Source: Candidatus Poribacteria bacterium
GTDB taxonomy: Bacteria > Poribacteria > WGA-4E > WGA-3G
Reading direction: 5' to 3'
Assembly: GCA_028820635.1 (NCBI GenBank)
Contig: JAPPIG010000100.1
Coordinates: 112,120-176,119, forward strand
DNA length: 64,000 nt
Under the pieces are notes generated by a model that saw only the letters and a list, made by a program, of their open reading frames with translations, had not been told where the DNA came from and did not search any database. Within the stretch, counting starts at the first letter, position 1, and every line of letters begins with the position of its first letter. This document shows, in pieces, positions 46,278 to 55,095 of this stretch. Both the position numbers and the translations under genes were made by a program.

Positions 46278-46649
46278 CAGATTCCCCGAAATTATAAAAT
46301 TTGATTGTTAGTGACGCGATTTGGAAGGGAAAAGGTTGCAAGATTGTCAAAATTCGCAAAAAAATGTATTTTATTAGCGATTTTCAGTTTAGATGGTTTT
46401 TCTGTAGGATAAACACAGTTCCTCTTACCATTATAATTAGAAGCACCACCAGACTATTCGTTTAAAGTATTATCAGTTGATGTGTATTACTGAAGTTTAT
46501 ATTGTAGGTTGGGTTGAGGCACGAAACCCGCTGAATGCCAAAAGGCATTCACAGCGTTGATTTGAACATGAAACGCTTTTACAGACTCGGAATGTTGGGT
46601 TTCACGTTGTTCTTCTGATCTAATGGTATTTTTCGAATTCACGTTAGTG
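46278..46649. other. 372-bp intergenic region with a diverged family B-like element
   Basis: From about 46370 to 46620 the sequence resembles parts of element B2 (TTTTCAGTTTAGATGGTTTTTCTG, then TCAGTTGATGTGTATTAC...GTAGGTTGGGTT). At 46531-46565 a hairpin module (stem CTGAATGCC / GGCATTCACAG with tail TTGATTTGA) interrupts a REP2-like arm after ACCCG. Nothing else recognised. Confidence 0.55.
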
Positions 46650-47381
46650 TTATTTTTCGTTAAGTAGTTCTTTTAACTCTGGAAACTTATCCAATAAAGT
46701 TCGCTGTTGCTCTGGAGAAAGTCTTTTAAACCCTTCCAACCAAACCTGCTTCATCTTTTCCTCCATTTGCTTCTTCCTTTCGGCAGACCGTTTTTTATCT
46801 TCAGCTCTCATCCGTTCCATTATTTTCTCTACTTCTGCTGCGCGTGCCTCATCTGCTGCCAATATCTCTGCTGCTGCTTCTGAGTAAGGGGCGAGATTTC
46901 GAAGTGCTTCTTCTCTGTTTAACCTGGCGTTCTTAAGAGCATCCGTTGCTGCTTCTAAAGAGGCTGAATCGCCAGATTCCAATGCTTCCTTGAATTTACT
47001 AATAGTGGATTTGTGTACTATCTCAGATTTCGCGTATGCTTCAAAAGCTGCACCTGCTGCTATATCCTCAGCAGAGGGTGATTTTTGATGATCCTTTTCA
47101 TCTAAAACAGCATTTTTATCAGAACTACCAGTGGTGTTGGTCTTTTCAGGGTTTGAGTTATCTCTTTCAGTTTCTATCTCCCCTGCAGTATCACCCTTAT
47201 CCGTTTTCTGCGTAACTTCAGGAACAGATGATTCTTCCTGGAAATGGTTTTCTATTAGTAAACTGTCCTTAGATTCACCTTTGAGTTTTTCCGAGTCGGT
47301 ACTCTGATATCCGAAATACCATACAGCGAATATTCCTATTACGCAAATGACCACACAAGTTGGAATGACATACTTTTTCAT
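46650..47381 (-). CDS. Membrane-anchored helical protein, paralogue of 42257-43027
   Basis: 243 residues from ATG 47381. N-terminal helix PTCVVICVIGIFAVWYFG (about 7-24) and C-terminal LSPEQQRTLLDKFPELKELLNEK match the other paralogue almost exactly; between them is an E/K-rich linker and a charged helical segment (RNLAPYSEAAAEILAADEARAAEVEKIMERMRAEDKKRSAERKKQMEEKMKQVW). The two copies flank the sigma fusion gene in the same orientation, which suggests partners of that protein, perhaps periplasmic helices that read its state. Function not established. Confidence 0.8.
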   Translation of the reverse strand: MKKYVIPTCVVICVIGIFAVWYFGYQSTDSEKLKGESKDSLLIENHFQEESSVPEVTQKTDKGDTAGEIETERDNSNPEKTNTTGSSDKNAVLDEKDHQKSPSAEDIAAGAAFEAYAKSEIVHKSTISKFKEALESGDSASLEAATDALKNARLNREEALRNLAPYSEAAAEILAADEARAAEVEKIMERMRAEDKKRSAERKKQMEEKMKQVWLEGFKRLSPEQQRTLLDKFPELKELLNEK

Positions 47382-47606
47382 TTTACATGCTCCTTTCTTA
47401 GTTTGGGCGACTTTTCTCTATGAAATAGACACTATTTTGCGTTCCATTATAGGCGGATGCACAATTAATTTATAGACAAAAACACAGTTATCTGTTATTA
47501 TAAACTTATACCTTACAAAAGATTAGACAACTTACTTGTAAATGCGTTCCACTTAATTCGATAGCCAAATTCTTTCAAGCACTCGTAAACTGGGAGGAAA
47601 AGGCAT

Positions 47607-48437
47607 TTGTCAGCCGAAATCCTTAATGGTGCTCGCCTCGCGCAGCGTATCCGTAGCCAAATTAGAAAAAAACTCAAAAAACTTTCCTTTACACCAGGAC
47701 TCGCTGTCATTCAAGTTGGTGATGATCCCGCATCTACGATCTACATCAAACACAAACAACGTGATTGTGAAAAGGTACATTTCCATTCCGAAGTTCATCG
47801 ACTCCCCACGGACATAACTCAGCAGACACTTATTGATAAAGTAACCAAATTAAACGCACGCCAAGATATACACGGTATTTTAGTGCAAATGCCTTTGCCA
47901 GATGAAATTGACGAACAGATCATCATAGATGCAATCTCGCCTGATAAGGATGTAGACGGATTAACACCTCTCAATTTAGGAAATCTATTTATCAATCGAG
48001 AGACGATTACACCGTGTACACCCACAGGAATTATACGTCTTATTGAATTAACCGACGAACCAATTGAAGGTAAACATGCAGTCTGTGTTGGTAGAAGTCA
48101 CCTCGTAGGAAAGCCTGTCGGTGTTATGCTTCTCAACCGTAACGCTACTGTCACTTACTGTCATTCACGCACCCAAAATATTGCAGAGGTAACAAAGCAC
48201 GCAGATATTCTTGTAGCAGCTGTTGGAAAGCCGGAATTCATCACAGCGGATATGGTCAAACGGGGGGCAACCGTCATTGATGTCGGTATCAATTCAGTTG
48301 ATAATCGTCTTGTCGGTGACGTTAAATTTGAGGAAGTCAAAGAGATTGCGGGGTTTATTACACCGGTTCCAGGAGGTGTTGGTCCGCTGACACGAGCAAT
48401 GCTGTTAGAAAACACACTAAAATTAGCAAGTAGATAA
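47607..48437 (+). CDS. folD: Bifunctional methylenetetrahydrofolate dehydrogenase/cyclohydrolase
   Basis: 276 residues starting with TTG 47607, preceded by GGGAGG at about 10 nt; ATGs inside the conserved N terminus would cut into the domain. Seen: GLAVIQVGDDPASTIYIKHKQRDCEKV (Lys of the cyclohydrolase Tyr-x3-Lys), GILVQMPLP, DVDGLTPLNLG, PCTPTGIIRLIE, VCVGRSHLVGKPVGVMLLNRNATVTYCHSRT (NADP site) and FITPVPGGVGPLTRAMLLENT. It converts 5,10-methylene-THF to 10-formyl-THF. Confidence 0.95.
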   Translation: MSAEILNGARLAQRIRSQIRKKLKKLSFTPGLAVIQVGDDPASTIYIKHKQRDCEKVHFHSEVHRLPTDITQQTLIDKVTKLNARQDIHGILVQMPLPDEIDEQIIIDAISPDKDVDGLTPLNLGNLFINRETITPCTPTGIIRLIELTDEPIEGKHAVCVGRSHLVGKPVGVMLLNRNATVTYCHSRTQNIAEVTKHADILVAAVGKPEFITADMVKRGATVIDVGINSVDNRLVGDVKFEEVKEIAGFITPVPGGVGPLTRAMLLENTLKLASR

Positions 48438-48486
48438 GCAAATTCTGTTTGGAAAACTATTAGTCTTAGACAAAAGGAGGAAATTT

Positions 48487-49251
48487 ATGGCATTTCCAGG
48501 ATTTGAATTGAATGATAAGGTGATGTTAATTACTGGCTCCGGCAAAGGTATTGGCAGAGGTATCGCCCTCGCTGCCGCACAGATGGGTGCAAAAGTTATT
48601 TTAAATAGCCGAACCCGTTCTGATCTTGACGAGGTTGCGGAAGAGATTCGCGCAAAAGGTGGAGAAGCGGAACCGGTTGTGTTTGATGTAAGCGACATGA
48701 AATCTGTTGAGGAAGGCGCGCAAGCTGCTATTGACGTATGGGGCAAGGTTGATGTCCTTGTCAATAACGCTGGAACAAATCGCCCGAAACCTGCGTTAGA
48801 ACTCACTGAAGAGGATTGGGATGCAATCTACGATCTCAACTTAAAAGGACTATTCTTTTTAACGCAAACACTTGTCAAACCGATGATTGAGCGAGAGAGT
48901 GGAAAAATTATCAATATTTCATCTACAATGGGCTTAGTCGGTGGACCTCTACGGACTGCCTATTCTGGTAGTAAGGGTGGCGTTGTATTATTAACGAAAG
49001 GACTTGCTGTTGAATGGGCACCTCACAACGTCACCGTAAATGCTGTTGCTCCAGCGTTCACACGCACCCCGCTTGCAGATGTTCTGCTGCAACGGAAGGA
49101 ATTTTATGAAGATGTCGTCCGCCGTATACCTATGGGGCGAGTCGGTGAAGTAGAAGAAGTTGTTGGTGCTGTGTTGTTCTTAGCCTCGGATGCAGCAAAT
49201 TGGGTCACTGGACAAACCATCGCTGTTGATGGTGGGTGGGTGGCATGGTAG
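48487..49251 (+). CDS. Short-chain dehydrogenase/reductase
   Basis: 254 residues; AAGGAGG before ATG 48487. Classical SDR: TGSGKGIGRGIA (cofactor loop), NNAGTNRPKP, INISSTMGL (Ser), YSGSKGGVVLLTKG (Tyr-x3-Lys), then AVAPAFTRTPL and ASDAANWVTGQTIAVDGG. Similar to gluconate 5-dehydrogenase and 3-oxoacyl-ACP reductase-type enzymes of sugar catabolism. Exact substrate unknown. Starts 50 bp after folD. Confidence 0.9.
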   Translation: MAFPGFELNDKVMLITGSGKGIGRGIALAAAQMGAKVILNSRTRSDLDEVAEEIRAKGGEAEPVVFDVSDMKSVEEGAQAAIDVWGKVDVLVNNAGTNRPKPALELTEEDWDAIYDLNLKGLFFLTQTLVKPMIERESGKIINISSTMGLVGGPLRTAYSGSKGGVVLLTKGLAVEWAPHNVTVNAVAPAFTRTPLADVLLQRKEFYEDVVRRIPMGRVGEVEEVVGAVLFLASDAANWVTGQTIAVDGGWVAW

Positions 49252-49611
49252 TTCCATCTATATCTTTGTTTTTCGTGGGGTGAGTTATTACAAACCCCAC
49301 GACTCCCCATTTCTTCTCTCTATTAAATTCCCTCAAATATTCTGTTGTTTTCCTTGCAAAACCATATTGTATAGAGTATAATTTTCAAGATAGTAGATAT
49401 TAAATATTGTGCTAATTATGACTATTCTGAATTTCTACTATGAACGTTACAAATAATGGTTAAAACCTAAACACAGAGAAACCGTTAGAAATTATCTCAA
49501 ATTCGAAATAGCCGAATTTATAGTAATAGAATAGACTCTGATTAGCCATATTCAATATCAAGTTTAAAAATTTAGAATACAGATAGAAATCTTAGTTAGG
49601 AGAGACATATA
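49252..49611. promoter_or_regulatory. Upstream region of the SpoIVB-like gene with a candidate promoter
   Basis: Candidate sigma70 promoter: TTGCAA (49354-49359), 17 bp spacer, TATAAT (49377-49382), about 230 nt before GTG 49612. The region between is AT-rich with no other gene recognised. Confidence 0.45.
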
Positions 49612-51624
49612 GTGAAACGTTTTTTTGTTTTAGCAGGAATCGCCATTGTGATTCTATGCCAGTTGAGTTGTTCCTCTGATGAAGAGCAGGCACAAATTGA
49701 AAATCCAGCAATTGCTGATGCCACAGATGGGTTTATCGCTGCACCAATAGTAGGTGAAGTTAAACTCGAAAGCATGTATGAAGATGAAGTTCGCAGACTT
49801 GCGACAAAAACCCCAATTGAAATTATTACTGCTATTGAAGGCACAAGTAAGGTAATTGTTGAGGCTGAATTTCGCAGAGTTCAACCCTCCAGGTTTGGAT
49901 TTCCGCTTTATGAATGTGTGTTGACGGATGAAGCAGTGACTGCAATGGGCGGTCTTGCGCAAGGTATGTCCGGAAGCCCAGTTGGCACTTCTGGACGGGT
50001 TTTTGGCGCGCTTGCGTATGGTGAGGCATGGGCAGAAGCACCACATCGATTCTGGGTTACACCTATTGATGCGATGGAAGCTACACTGGATCACCAAACA
50101 TTTGGTGAATTCCTGAATCCACCCGCTGCACCCGGTGCTGTCGTAAACGCGACTTATACCGCAGTGAAAACGCCGATTACCATTTCTGGAGTTGATTCTA
50201 ATAGGCTCCAACAACTCTCTTCACACCTTGCCGATACACGATTTAATAATGTTGAGTTCTTTTCCAGAATCGGTGGAGCACCTGGAGCACCTCCAGCCAA
50301 TGCATCCTCTATTCTTTCAGCAGGGGACATGATCGGTGTCGCTCTTGTAACAGGTGATATTGTCAACAGTATAGGTTTTGGAACTGTGACACAAGTTTAT
50401 GGCGATAAATTTGTTGCATTTGGTCATGAAATGTTCCGTGATGGAAAAGCGTCTTTACCAGTATATAGAGCTGTCGTAGATGGAATCGTTCCAAATGCAG
50501 AAATTGCATATAAATCTGCAAGTGCTTATGGAAATCCGATCGGCACAGTAACGAAAGACCTCAGAGCTGGAATTGTTGGCGAACTTGGCAAATTACCTCC
50601 AATGATTCCTGTAACTGTTACCTATCAACCAGTCAATAGTCAAGAGCCAATTCAAACACAACACAAAGTGGCTTACGGACAAGAATGGGCAATATCGGTT
50701 GTCGCTGCTACAACATTGGATGCAATTCGTAGTGAGATTAGTGCGAGTACTATTGAAGCGAACGTTGCGATTAGTTTTAAAGAGACTGATAACGTCTATA
50801 CAGAATCTTTCAGAACCATTTCACCAGATCCGTTTGAAGCGGTATTGAAAAACATGGATGTAATTGTTCAGTCATTCACCCATATTCTTGCAAATGGTGC
50901 CGGTAGGGCTACTATAGACGAAATTAACATCTCTCTCATTGACATTCCGAACATTCTCCATACAGAGATTACTGATATACATGTCATAGGGGACGTTATG
51001 CAAGGTGAAGAAGCAACTTTCGTTGTTGAGATGCTGCCGCACTGGAGTGCTGCCGGAAGAAACCGCAAGATGTACAGAGAAGTGAAACTTCAGATTCCTG
51101 AGAATTTCATTCCTGGACCAGCAAGTATATCTATAGCTGCCGCAACTGAATATGGCTTTAATCCGTTCAGTAATCCATTCGCGCCACCGCCAGAAAATTT
51201 AGATGAATTGATCGGACAACTGAGGGATAGGCAGTTTGATAAAGGATTAGTCCTGGTGACGCTTTTTACATTGGAAGAGGAACCTGAAGAAATAGACCCT
51301 GTTTTAGAGGCATTTTTTGAAGAGTTCTTTGAAGCGCTTTTCGCAGACCTATTTGATACTCCACCTGAAGATGGAGAACTTCCATCAGAAAATGGTGAAG
51401 TAACAGACGAAGATATAACTCCAGAAGATGGTGAAATAATTGAAGTAATAGATGAAGAGTTGATGGAGGAACTGGCACCAACCCCACGTCCTATACCTAT
51501 CACTGGAACAGCATTGCTTGTCCATCGCTTTATAGTGACTGGCGATACTGATGTGGAAATAGAAGTTCTCCCTGTAGCAGTTGAAGTTGAACCAGAAGCT
51601 GAGACTGAACCGAAGGTGGAATAA
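49612..51624 (+). CDS. SpoIVB/S55-like peptidase lipoprotein
   Basis: 670 residues from GTG 49612 (AGGAGA upstream). Lipobox LSCSS near residue 20 after FVLAGIAIVILC. The catalytic-type motif is GLAQGMSGSPVGTSGRVFGALAYG (about residues 117-140), as in SpoIVB peptidases (family S55), which release sigma factors from membrane anti-sigma complexes in spore-formers. The middle has further conserved exported domains. The last ~100 residues are very acidic (runs of E/D around 550-620). In a non-spore-former the target is unknown; a role in cutting an anti-sigma is possible but inferred. Confidence 0.82.
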   Translation: MKRFFVLAGIAIVILCQLSCSSDEEQAQIENPAIADATDGFIAAPIVGEVKLESMYEDEVRRLATKTPIEIITAIEGTSKVIVEAEFRRVQPSRFGFPLYECVLTDEAVTAMGGLAQGMSGSPVGTSGRVFGALAYGEAWAEAPHRFWVTPIDAMEATLDHQTFGEFLNPPAAPGAVVNATYTAVKTPITISGVDSNRLQQLSSHLADTRFNNVEFFSRIGGAPGAPPANASSILSAGDMIGVALVTGDIVNSIGFGTVTQVYGDKFVAFGHEMFRDGKASLPVYRAVVDGIVPNAEIAYKSASAYGNPIGTVTKDLRAGIVGELGKLPPMIPVTVTYQPVNSQEPIQTQHKVAYGQEWAISVVAATTLDAIRSEISASTIEANVAISFKETDNVYTESFRTISPDPFEAVLKNMDVIVQSFTHILANGAGRATIDEINISLIDIPNILHTEITDIHVIGDVMQGEEATFVVEMLPHWSAAGRNRKMYREVKLQIPENFIPGPASISIAAATEYGFNPFSNPFAPPPENLDELIGQLRDRQFDKGLVLVTLFTLEEEPEEIDPVLEAFFEEFFEALFADLFDTPPEDGELPSENGEVTDEDITPEDGEIIEVIDEELMEELAPTPRPIPITGTALLVHRFIVTGDTDVEIEVLPVAVEVEPEAETEPKVE

Positions 51625-51647
51625 CCTAAACTCACATCTAATCTATG

Positions 51648-51680
51648 TATGGGCAGGTCCATGGATCTGCCCATACTTTT
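51648..51680 (+). terminator. Rho-independent terminator after the SpoIVB-like gene
   Basis: TATGGGCAGGTCC and GGATCTGCCCATA form a near-perfect palindrome (51648-51675) followed by CTTTT. Confidence 0.75.
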
Positions 51681-51710
51681 ACACTATCAAATTAAATAAA
51701 GAATTTTCTT

Positions 51711-51738
51711 GTAGGAGGGTTTTGTAAACCCGATTTTT
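51711..51738. repeat. REP5-type hairpin
   Basis: GTAG head then GGGTTTTGTAAACCC and a T-run (51733-51738). Similar to 58762-58787. Could add to termination of either convergent gene. Confidence 0.5.
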
Positions 51739-51770
51739 TGTTTATCAATCTGTTGGACTTCTTCCATCAT

Positions 51771-52862
51771 CTATCTACATTTAACTGGTTTCCCATTCAC
51801 ATAACATTTCACAATGTTAATAATCAGTTCAATATCATCCCGTGCAGACTCAAGAGAAGTATAACACGTTTCATCTTCTGTAATACATGCGTGAAAATGA
51901 CGCAGCTCCCGCACAAACGCGCTCTCCCAGTCAATTGCAGGGGTTTTACTGTAAGTTGTCCCATCAGCATCTATGCCATGGATTGTTACCTCTGATAGAA
52001 TCCCACGTGAAAAGCCGGTAGGATACGACACCAGCACGCGTTTATTATCCCCGTAGATTTCTAAAGTTTCTCTAAAGTCCCAAAGGTCAGGCAGATCCAC
52101 CCAAGTTGCGATACAGCGTGCACCGTTCGGAAAACCAAAAACAATACTAACACCTTGTCCACCAGACCATACTTCAGCACTTATAACTTCACTCGGTGAA
52201 CCCAACATCACCCGTAAGCTATAAATGTCGTGTATCATACTCCCAGAAAGTAGGAAGAATGCACGTTGTGCCTCAGATGATACATCCCCTATTGCATCAG
52301 ATAATGCTGATTCACGCGCAGCATGTGCAGGTGCAAACGCATCTGGTAGCACATCGTCAAAACGCTCTACGTCAAATTGGCTAAGATGCAATCGGTTGTT
52401 CGGGTGCAAGTGATTTATCTGAACAAACCGATAACTATCCATTGTATCAACTTCATGCTTTGCGAGTTGAAAAGCGGGATCATGCACCTTCATATATCCC
52501 GCTTGCGCGACTTTACCCGCTTTCTTTTCTGCTGCTATCATTGAATCAATCTCTTGCAAAGAAAAACAGACAGGTTTTTCAATAAAGACATGTTTACCCG
52601 CCTCAAACGCAGCGAGTGCCACTTCCGTTTTTGGATCTCCATGACATAGCAGCACAGCATCAACATCACTGTCTAAAAGTTTGGTATAATCTGTAACAAA
52701 TTGAGGGACGTTGAATCTTTTGGCAGCTGCTTCCGCGGCACCCAGCGATAAGTCACAAACAATCTGAACATCAAATTCACGGTGAAGTTGATTTAGGTTC
52801 GGCAAATGGTGAACCTGTGCAATTGCGCCACACCCAATAACACCGATCTTTACACGATTCAT
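51771..52862 (-). CDS. Gfo/Idh/MocA-family oxidoreductase
   Basis: 363 residues from ATG 52862 with GGAGGTC upstream; the ATG at 52889 lies before that site. N-terminal Rossmann RVKIGVIGCGAIAQVHHLPNL, then DAVLLCHGDPKTEVALAAFEAGKHVFIEKP (the EKP motif with catalytic Lys), followed by VAQAGYMKVHDPAFQLAK. The C-terminal alpha/beta domain is present. Such enzymes oxidise or reduce sugars and inositols with NAD(P). No signal peptide. Confidence 0.9.
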   Translation of the reverse strand: MNRVKIGVIGCGAIAQVHHLPNLNQLHREFDVQIVCDLSLGAAEAAAKRFNVPQFVTDYTKLLDSDVDAVLLCHGDPKTEVALAAFEAGKHVFIEKPVCFSLQEIDSMIAAEKKAGKVAQAGYMKVHDPAFQLAKHEVDTMDSYRFVQINHLHPNNRLHLSQFDVERFDDVLPDAFAPAHAARESALSDAIGDVSSEAQRAFFLLSGSMIHDIYSLRVMLGSPSEVISAEVWSGGQGVSIVFGFPNGARCIATWVDLPDLWDFRETLEIYGDNKRVLVSYPTGFSRGILSEVTIHGIDADGTTYSKTPAIDWESAFVRELRHFHACITEDETCYTSLESARDDIELIINIVKCYVNGKPVKCR

Positions 52863-52940
52863 TATTTTTTGACCTCCAACATTAGGCATTATAACGTTTT
52901 AATTGTGAGTAGATACTGGTCTTTCATAAAATCTGAAGTT

Positions 52941-53096
52941 TGTAGGTCGGGTAGAGCGGAGCGAAACCCGACAATATCAAGGTTTCAAGGCAAACCTTGT
53001 GGGTTCACAAGGAAATCGCAGGAACGGCTCAAGCAAGTTTTAAAATAGTGTTTTAGTTCCAACATGTCGGGTTTCGCAAGCTCTACCCGACCTACA
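52941..53096. repeat. REP2 palindrome without inserted modules
   Basis: Left arm GTAGGTCGGGTAGAGC...GAAACCCGACA, right arm TGTCGGGTTTCGCAAGC...CTACCCGACCTAC. Uninterrupted ACCCGACA and CCCGACCTAC here act as empty-site references for the inserted modules in element B1. Confidence 0.75.
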
Positions 53097-53229
53097 ACTC
53101 ATTCGCTTTTTGCCTATATTTCGGTCTTGGCATTATCAGACACTTCCAATATGTCTTTATCTTATCATATATTAAAAATAGATGCACTTCATTTCCCGTT
53201 CATAACTGAATGCTAAAAACAAAATTGAT

Positions 53230-53259
53230 TTGACACCTAAATACAGACTGTGATAATCT
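53230..53259 (+). promoter_or_regulatory. Sigma70-type promoter for truA
   Basis: TTGACA (53230-53235), 18 bp spacer, TAATCT (53254-53259). The message would start near 53266, so the GTG at 53272 is too close to be used and ATG 53281 or 53296 is more likely. Confidence 0.6.
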
Positions 53260-53295
53260 GTATCTATTAGCGTGCTTCAAATGTTTCAGCGTGAA

Positions 53296-54057
53296 ATGAT
53301 GCGAAATATAAAACTTGTGCTTGAATACGATGGCACTAATTACCACGGATGGCAGACACAACCTAATCTTCCGACTATTCAGGGAGCAGTTGAGGAGGCA
53401 TTAGCACAATTAACCAAAACATCAGTCCGAATCGTCGGGGCGGGTAGAACAGATACGGGTGTTCACGCGGAAGGACAGGTCGCAAATTTTCATACCGATT
53501 TGCAGATCCCTATTGTTGCTTTTCAGAAAGGGTTGAACACCCTTTTGCCACGAGACATAGTTGTCTGCGCTGTTACTGAGGTAGATGCGGACTTCCATTC
53601 TCGTTTCAGTGCAACGAGTCGCCGTTATCGGTATACAATCTTAAATCGTACGTATCGATCTGCACTTATGCGGCACACTTCCTATTTCTATTCTATGCAA
53701 ATTGATGTAGTGTTAGCTGATGCAATCTGCCGGAGTATAGTTGGAAAAAAGGATTTTTCTTCTTTCCAAAAAACAGGCAGTGATAGACTAAACCCAGTGT
53801 GTCAGGTTTTTGAAGCGTGCTGTTGGAAAGAAGATCAATATGTCTACTTTGAAATTGAAGCGAATTCCTTTTTGCGAGGAATGGTTCGTGCTATTGTTGG
53901 CACAATTCTAAAAAGCATCAAAAACGCCTCTGGTAACGTGGAAAAAGCATGCGTTCAATTTCATAACATTTTAGAGGCGAAGGACAGAGCATTAGCGGGA
54001 CCATCAGTCCCTGCTCACGGGTTATCACTTATTCGTGTTGAGTATAATGACAAATAA
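53296..54057 (+). CDS. truA: tRNA pseudouridine(38-40) synthase TruA
   Basis: About 253 residues from ATG 53296 (ATG 53281 and 53299 also possible). KLVLEYDGTNYHGWQTQPNLPTIQGAVEEAL, VGAGRTDTGVHAEGQVANF with the catalytic Asp, then FHSRFSATSRRYRYTILN and FSSFQKTGSD, NSFLRGMVRAIVGTI. It modifies U38-40 of the anticodon stem. A promoter lies just upstream. Confidence 0.93.
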   Translation: MMRNIKLVLEYDGTNYHGWQTQPNLPTIQGAVEEALAQLTKTSVRIVGAGRTDTGVHAEGQVANFHTDLQIPIVAFQKGLNTLLPRDIVVCAVTEVDADFHSRFSATSRRYRYTILNRTYRSALMRHTSYFYSMQIDVVLADAICRSIVGKKDFSSFQKTGSDRLNPVCQVFEACCWKEDQYVYFEIEANSFLRGMVRAIVGTILKSIKNASGNVEKACVQFHNILEAKDRALAGPSVPAHGLSLIRVEYNDK

Positions 54058-54071
54058 GAAACGAGGTCTTT

Positions 54072-55094
54072 ATGAACTATGCCCAAGTCTTGAATGAATT
54101 GGAAACGTTGGTTACTGAAACTTTTGGTCTGTGGGAACACAACAGAGTTGGATTTCAATGGCGGCACTATACTTGGAACCATACGATGCGCGTGCGTGCA
54201 ATGAGTATGGAACTTGGCAGGCGCGAAGGTGGTGATATCAAGCTGCTTGAAGTTGCAGGAACGCTACACGACATCACTAAACGTTACGATGGTGTCATCT
54301 TAACTGATGACAACGGAAAACGTATCCTTGACCATAACGGATTTTGGCTGAACGAAATGCTCACGCCTGCGAGGAAAAACATTGTCACTGAACTTTATGA
54401 AAAACACAATCTACAAGGAAAGGTGCATCATGAATCTGGTGCGGTCATTACAGAAAACATTTTGGCGATGTATGACTTTGAGCCAGCATTTGTGGAGGCT
54501 GCAACGGCTGTTGTTTTGGCACACTTGAAACCAATGAATCTTACTGCTGAAGACTTCAAACTGTTGTATGGCAGCATTGAAAACCAGATCCTTTATGATG
54601 CAGACACTATGGATCCGAATGTAGGCTATACTGGCTTTTTCCGCAATATTCATATTCATGCCTATTTTGCACTTCAACGCGGCAACTTTGATTTAGAGGA
54701 GTATGTCAGAAATTTACCACGTTGGATTAATTCCAAACAGGAATTTGTTGATAAACTGCTAACTGAATCGTCCCGTGAAGTGGGACAAATCAGACAGGAT
54801 CGAAACCAACGACTCTTTGCCCAAATGGTAGACGAATTGGACGATATGGAGATCAATCGCAAATATGGATTACTCGGAGTAATTGAGTATTTTGTCAGTG
54901 AAACAGAAGACCCGCATTTCGCGAATCAACTCAATTATCTCCAAACTGAATGGCTTCCACAACGGCAGCAGTGGATAGCTGAGGAGGAGAAAAGTGAATC
55001 TGCACGCGAACGCGCCCAAGCTGCCGTTGATCGTGTCAACGATTTCTTAACGTTATTTGAACAAGAAAGTCGAGGCGAATTTAAGGAGAACTGA
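54072..55094 (+). CDS. HD-domain metal-dependent phosphohydrolase
   Basis: 340 residues, ATG 54072 with GAGG upstream. HD motif: His in WNHTMRVRAMSMEL (about 36), His-Asp in AGTLHDITKRYDG (about 66-67), later Asp in LYDADTMDPNVGY. The C-terminal 100 residues are helical. HD proteins hydrolyse nucleotides or signalling molecules; substrate unknown. It overlaps the PhyH start region by a few bases and lies between truA and PhyH. Confidence 0.85.
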   Translation: MNYAQVLNELETLVTETFGLWEHNRVGFQWRHYTWNHTMRVRAMSMELGRREGGDIKLLEVAGTLHDITKRYDGVILTDDNGKRILDHNGFWLNEMLTPARKNIVTELYEKHNLQGKVHHESGAVITENILAMYDFEPAFVEAATAVVLAHLKPMNLTAEDFKLLYGSIENQILYDADTMDPNVGYTGFFRNIHIHAYFALQRGNFDLEEYVRNLPRWINSKQEFVDKLLTESSREVGQIRQDRNQRLFAQMVDELDDMEINRKYGLLGVIEYFVSETEDPHFANQLNYLQTEWLPQRQQWIAEEEKSESARERAQAAVDRVNDFLTLFEQESRGEFKEN

Positions 55095-55095
55095 T

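Larger units (their letters stand above)
52863..53295. other. Intergenic region between divergent Gfo/Idh/MocA and truA genes
   Basis: Contains an intact REP2 palindrome (52941-53096) and the truA promoter (53230-53259), both listed separately. Nothing else recognised. Confidence 0.5.

Noticed and set aside
51090..51674. Minus-strand Ser/Gly-rich open frame
   Set aside because: It is the antisense of the acidic repeat tail of the SpoIVB-like gene; composition explains the open frame.
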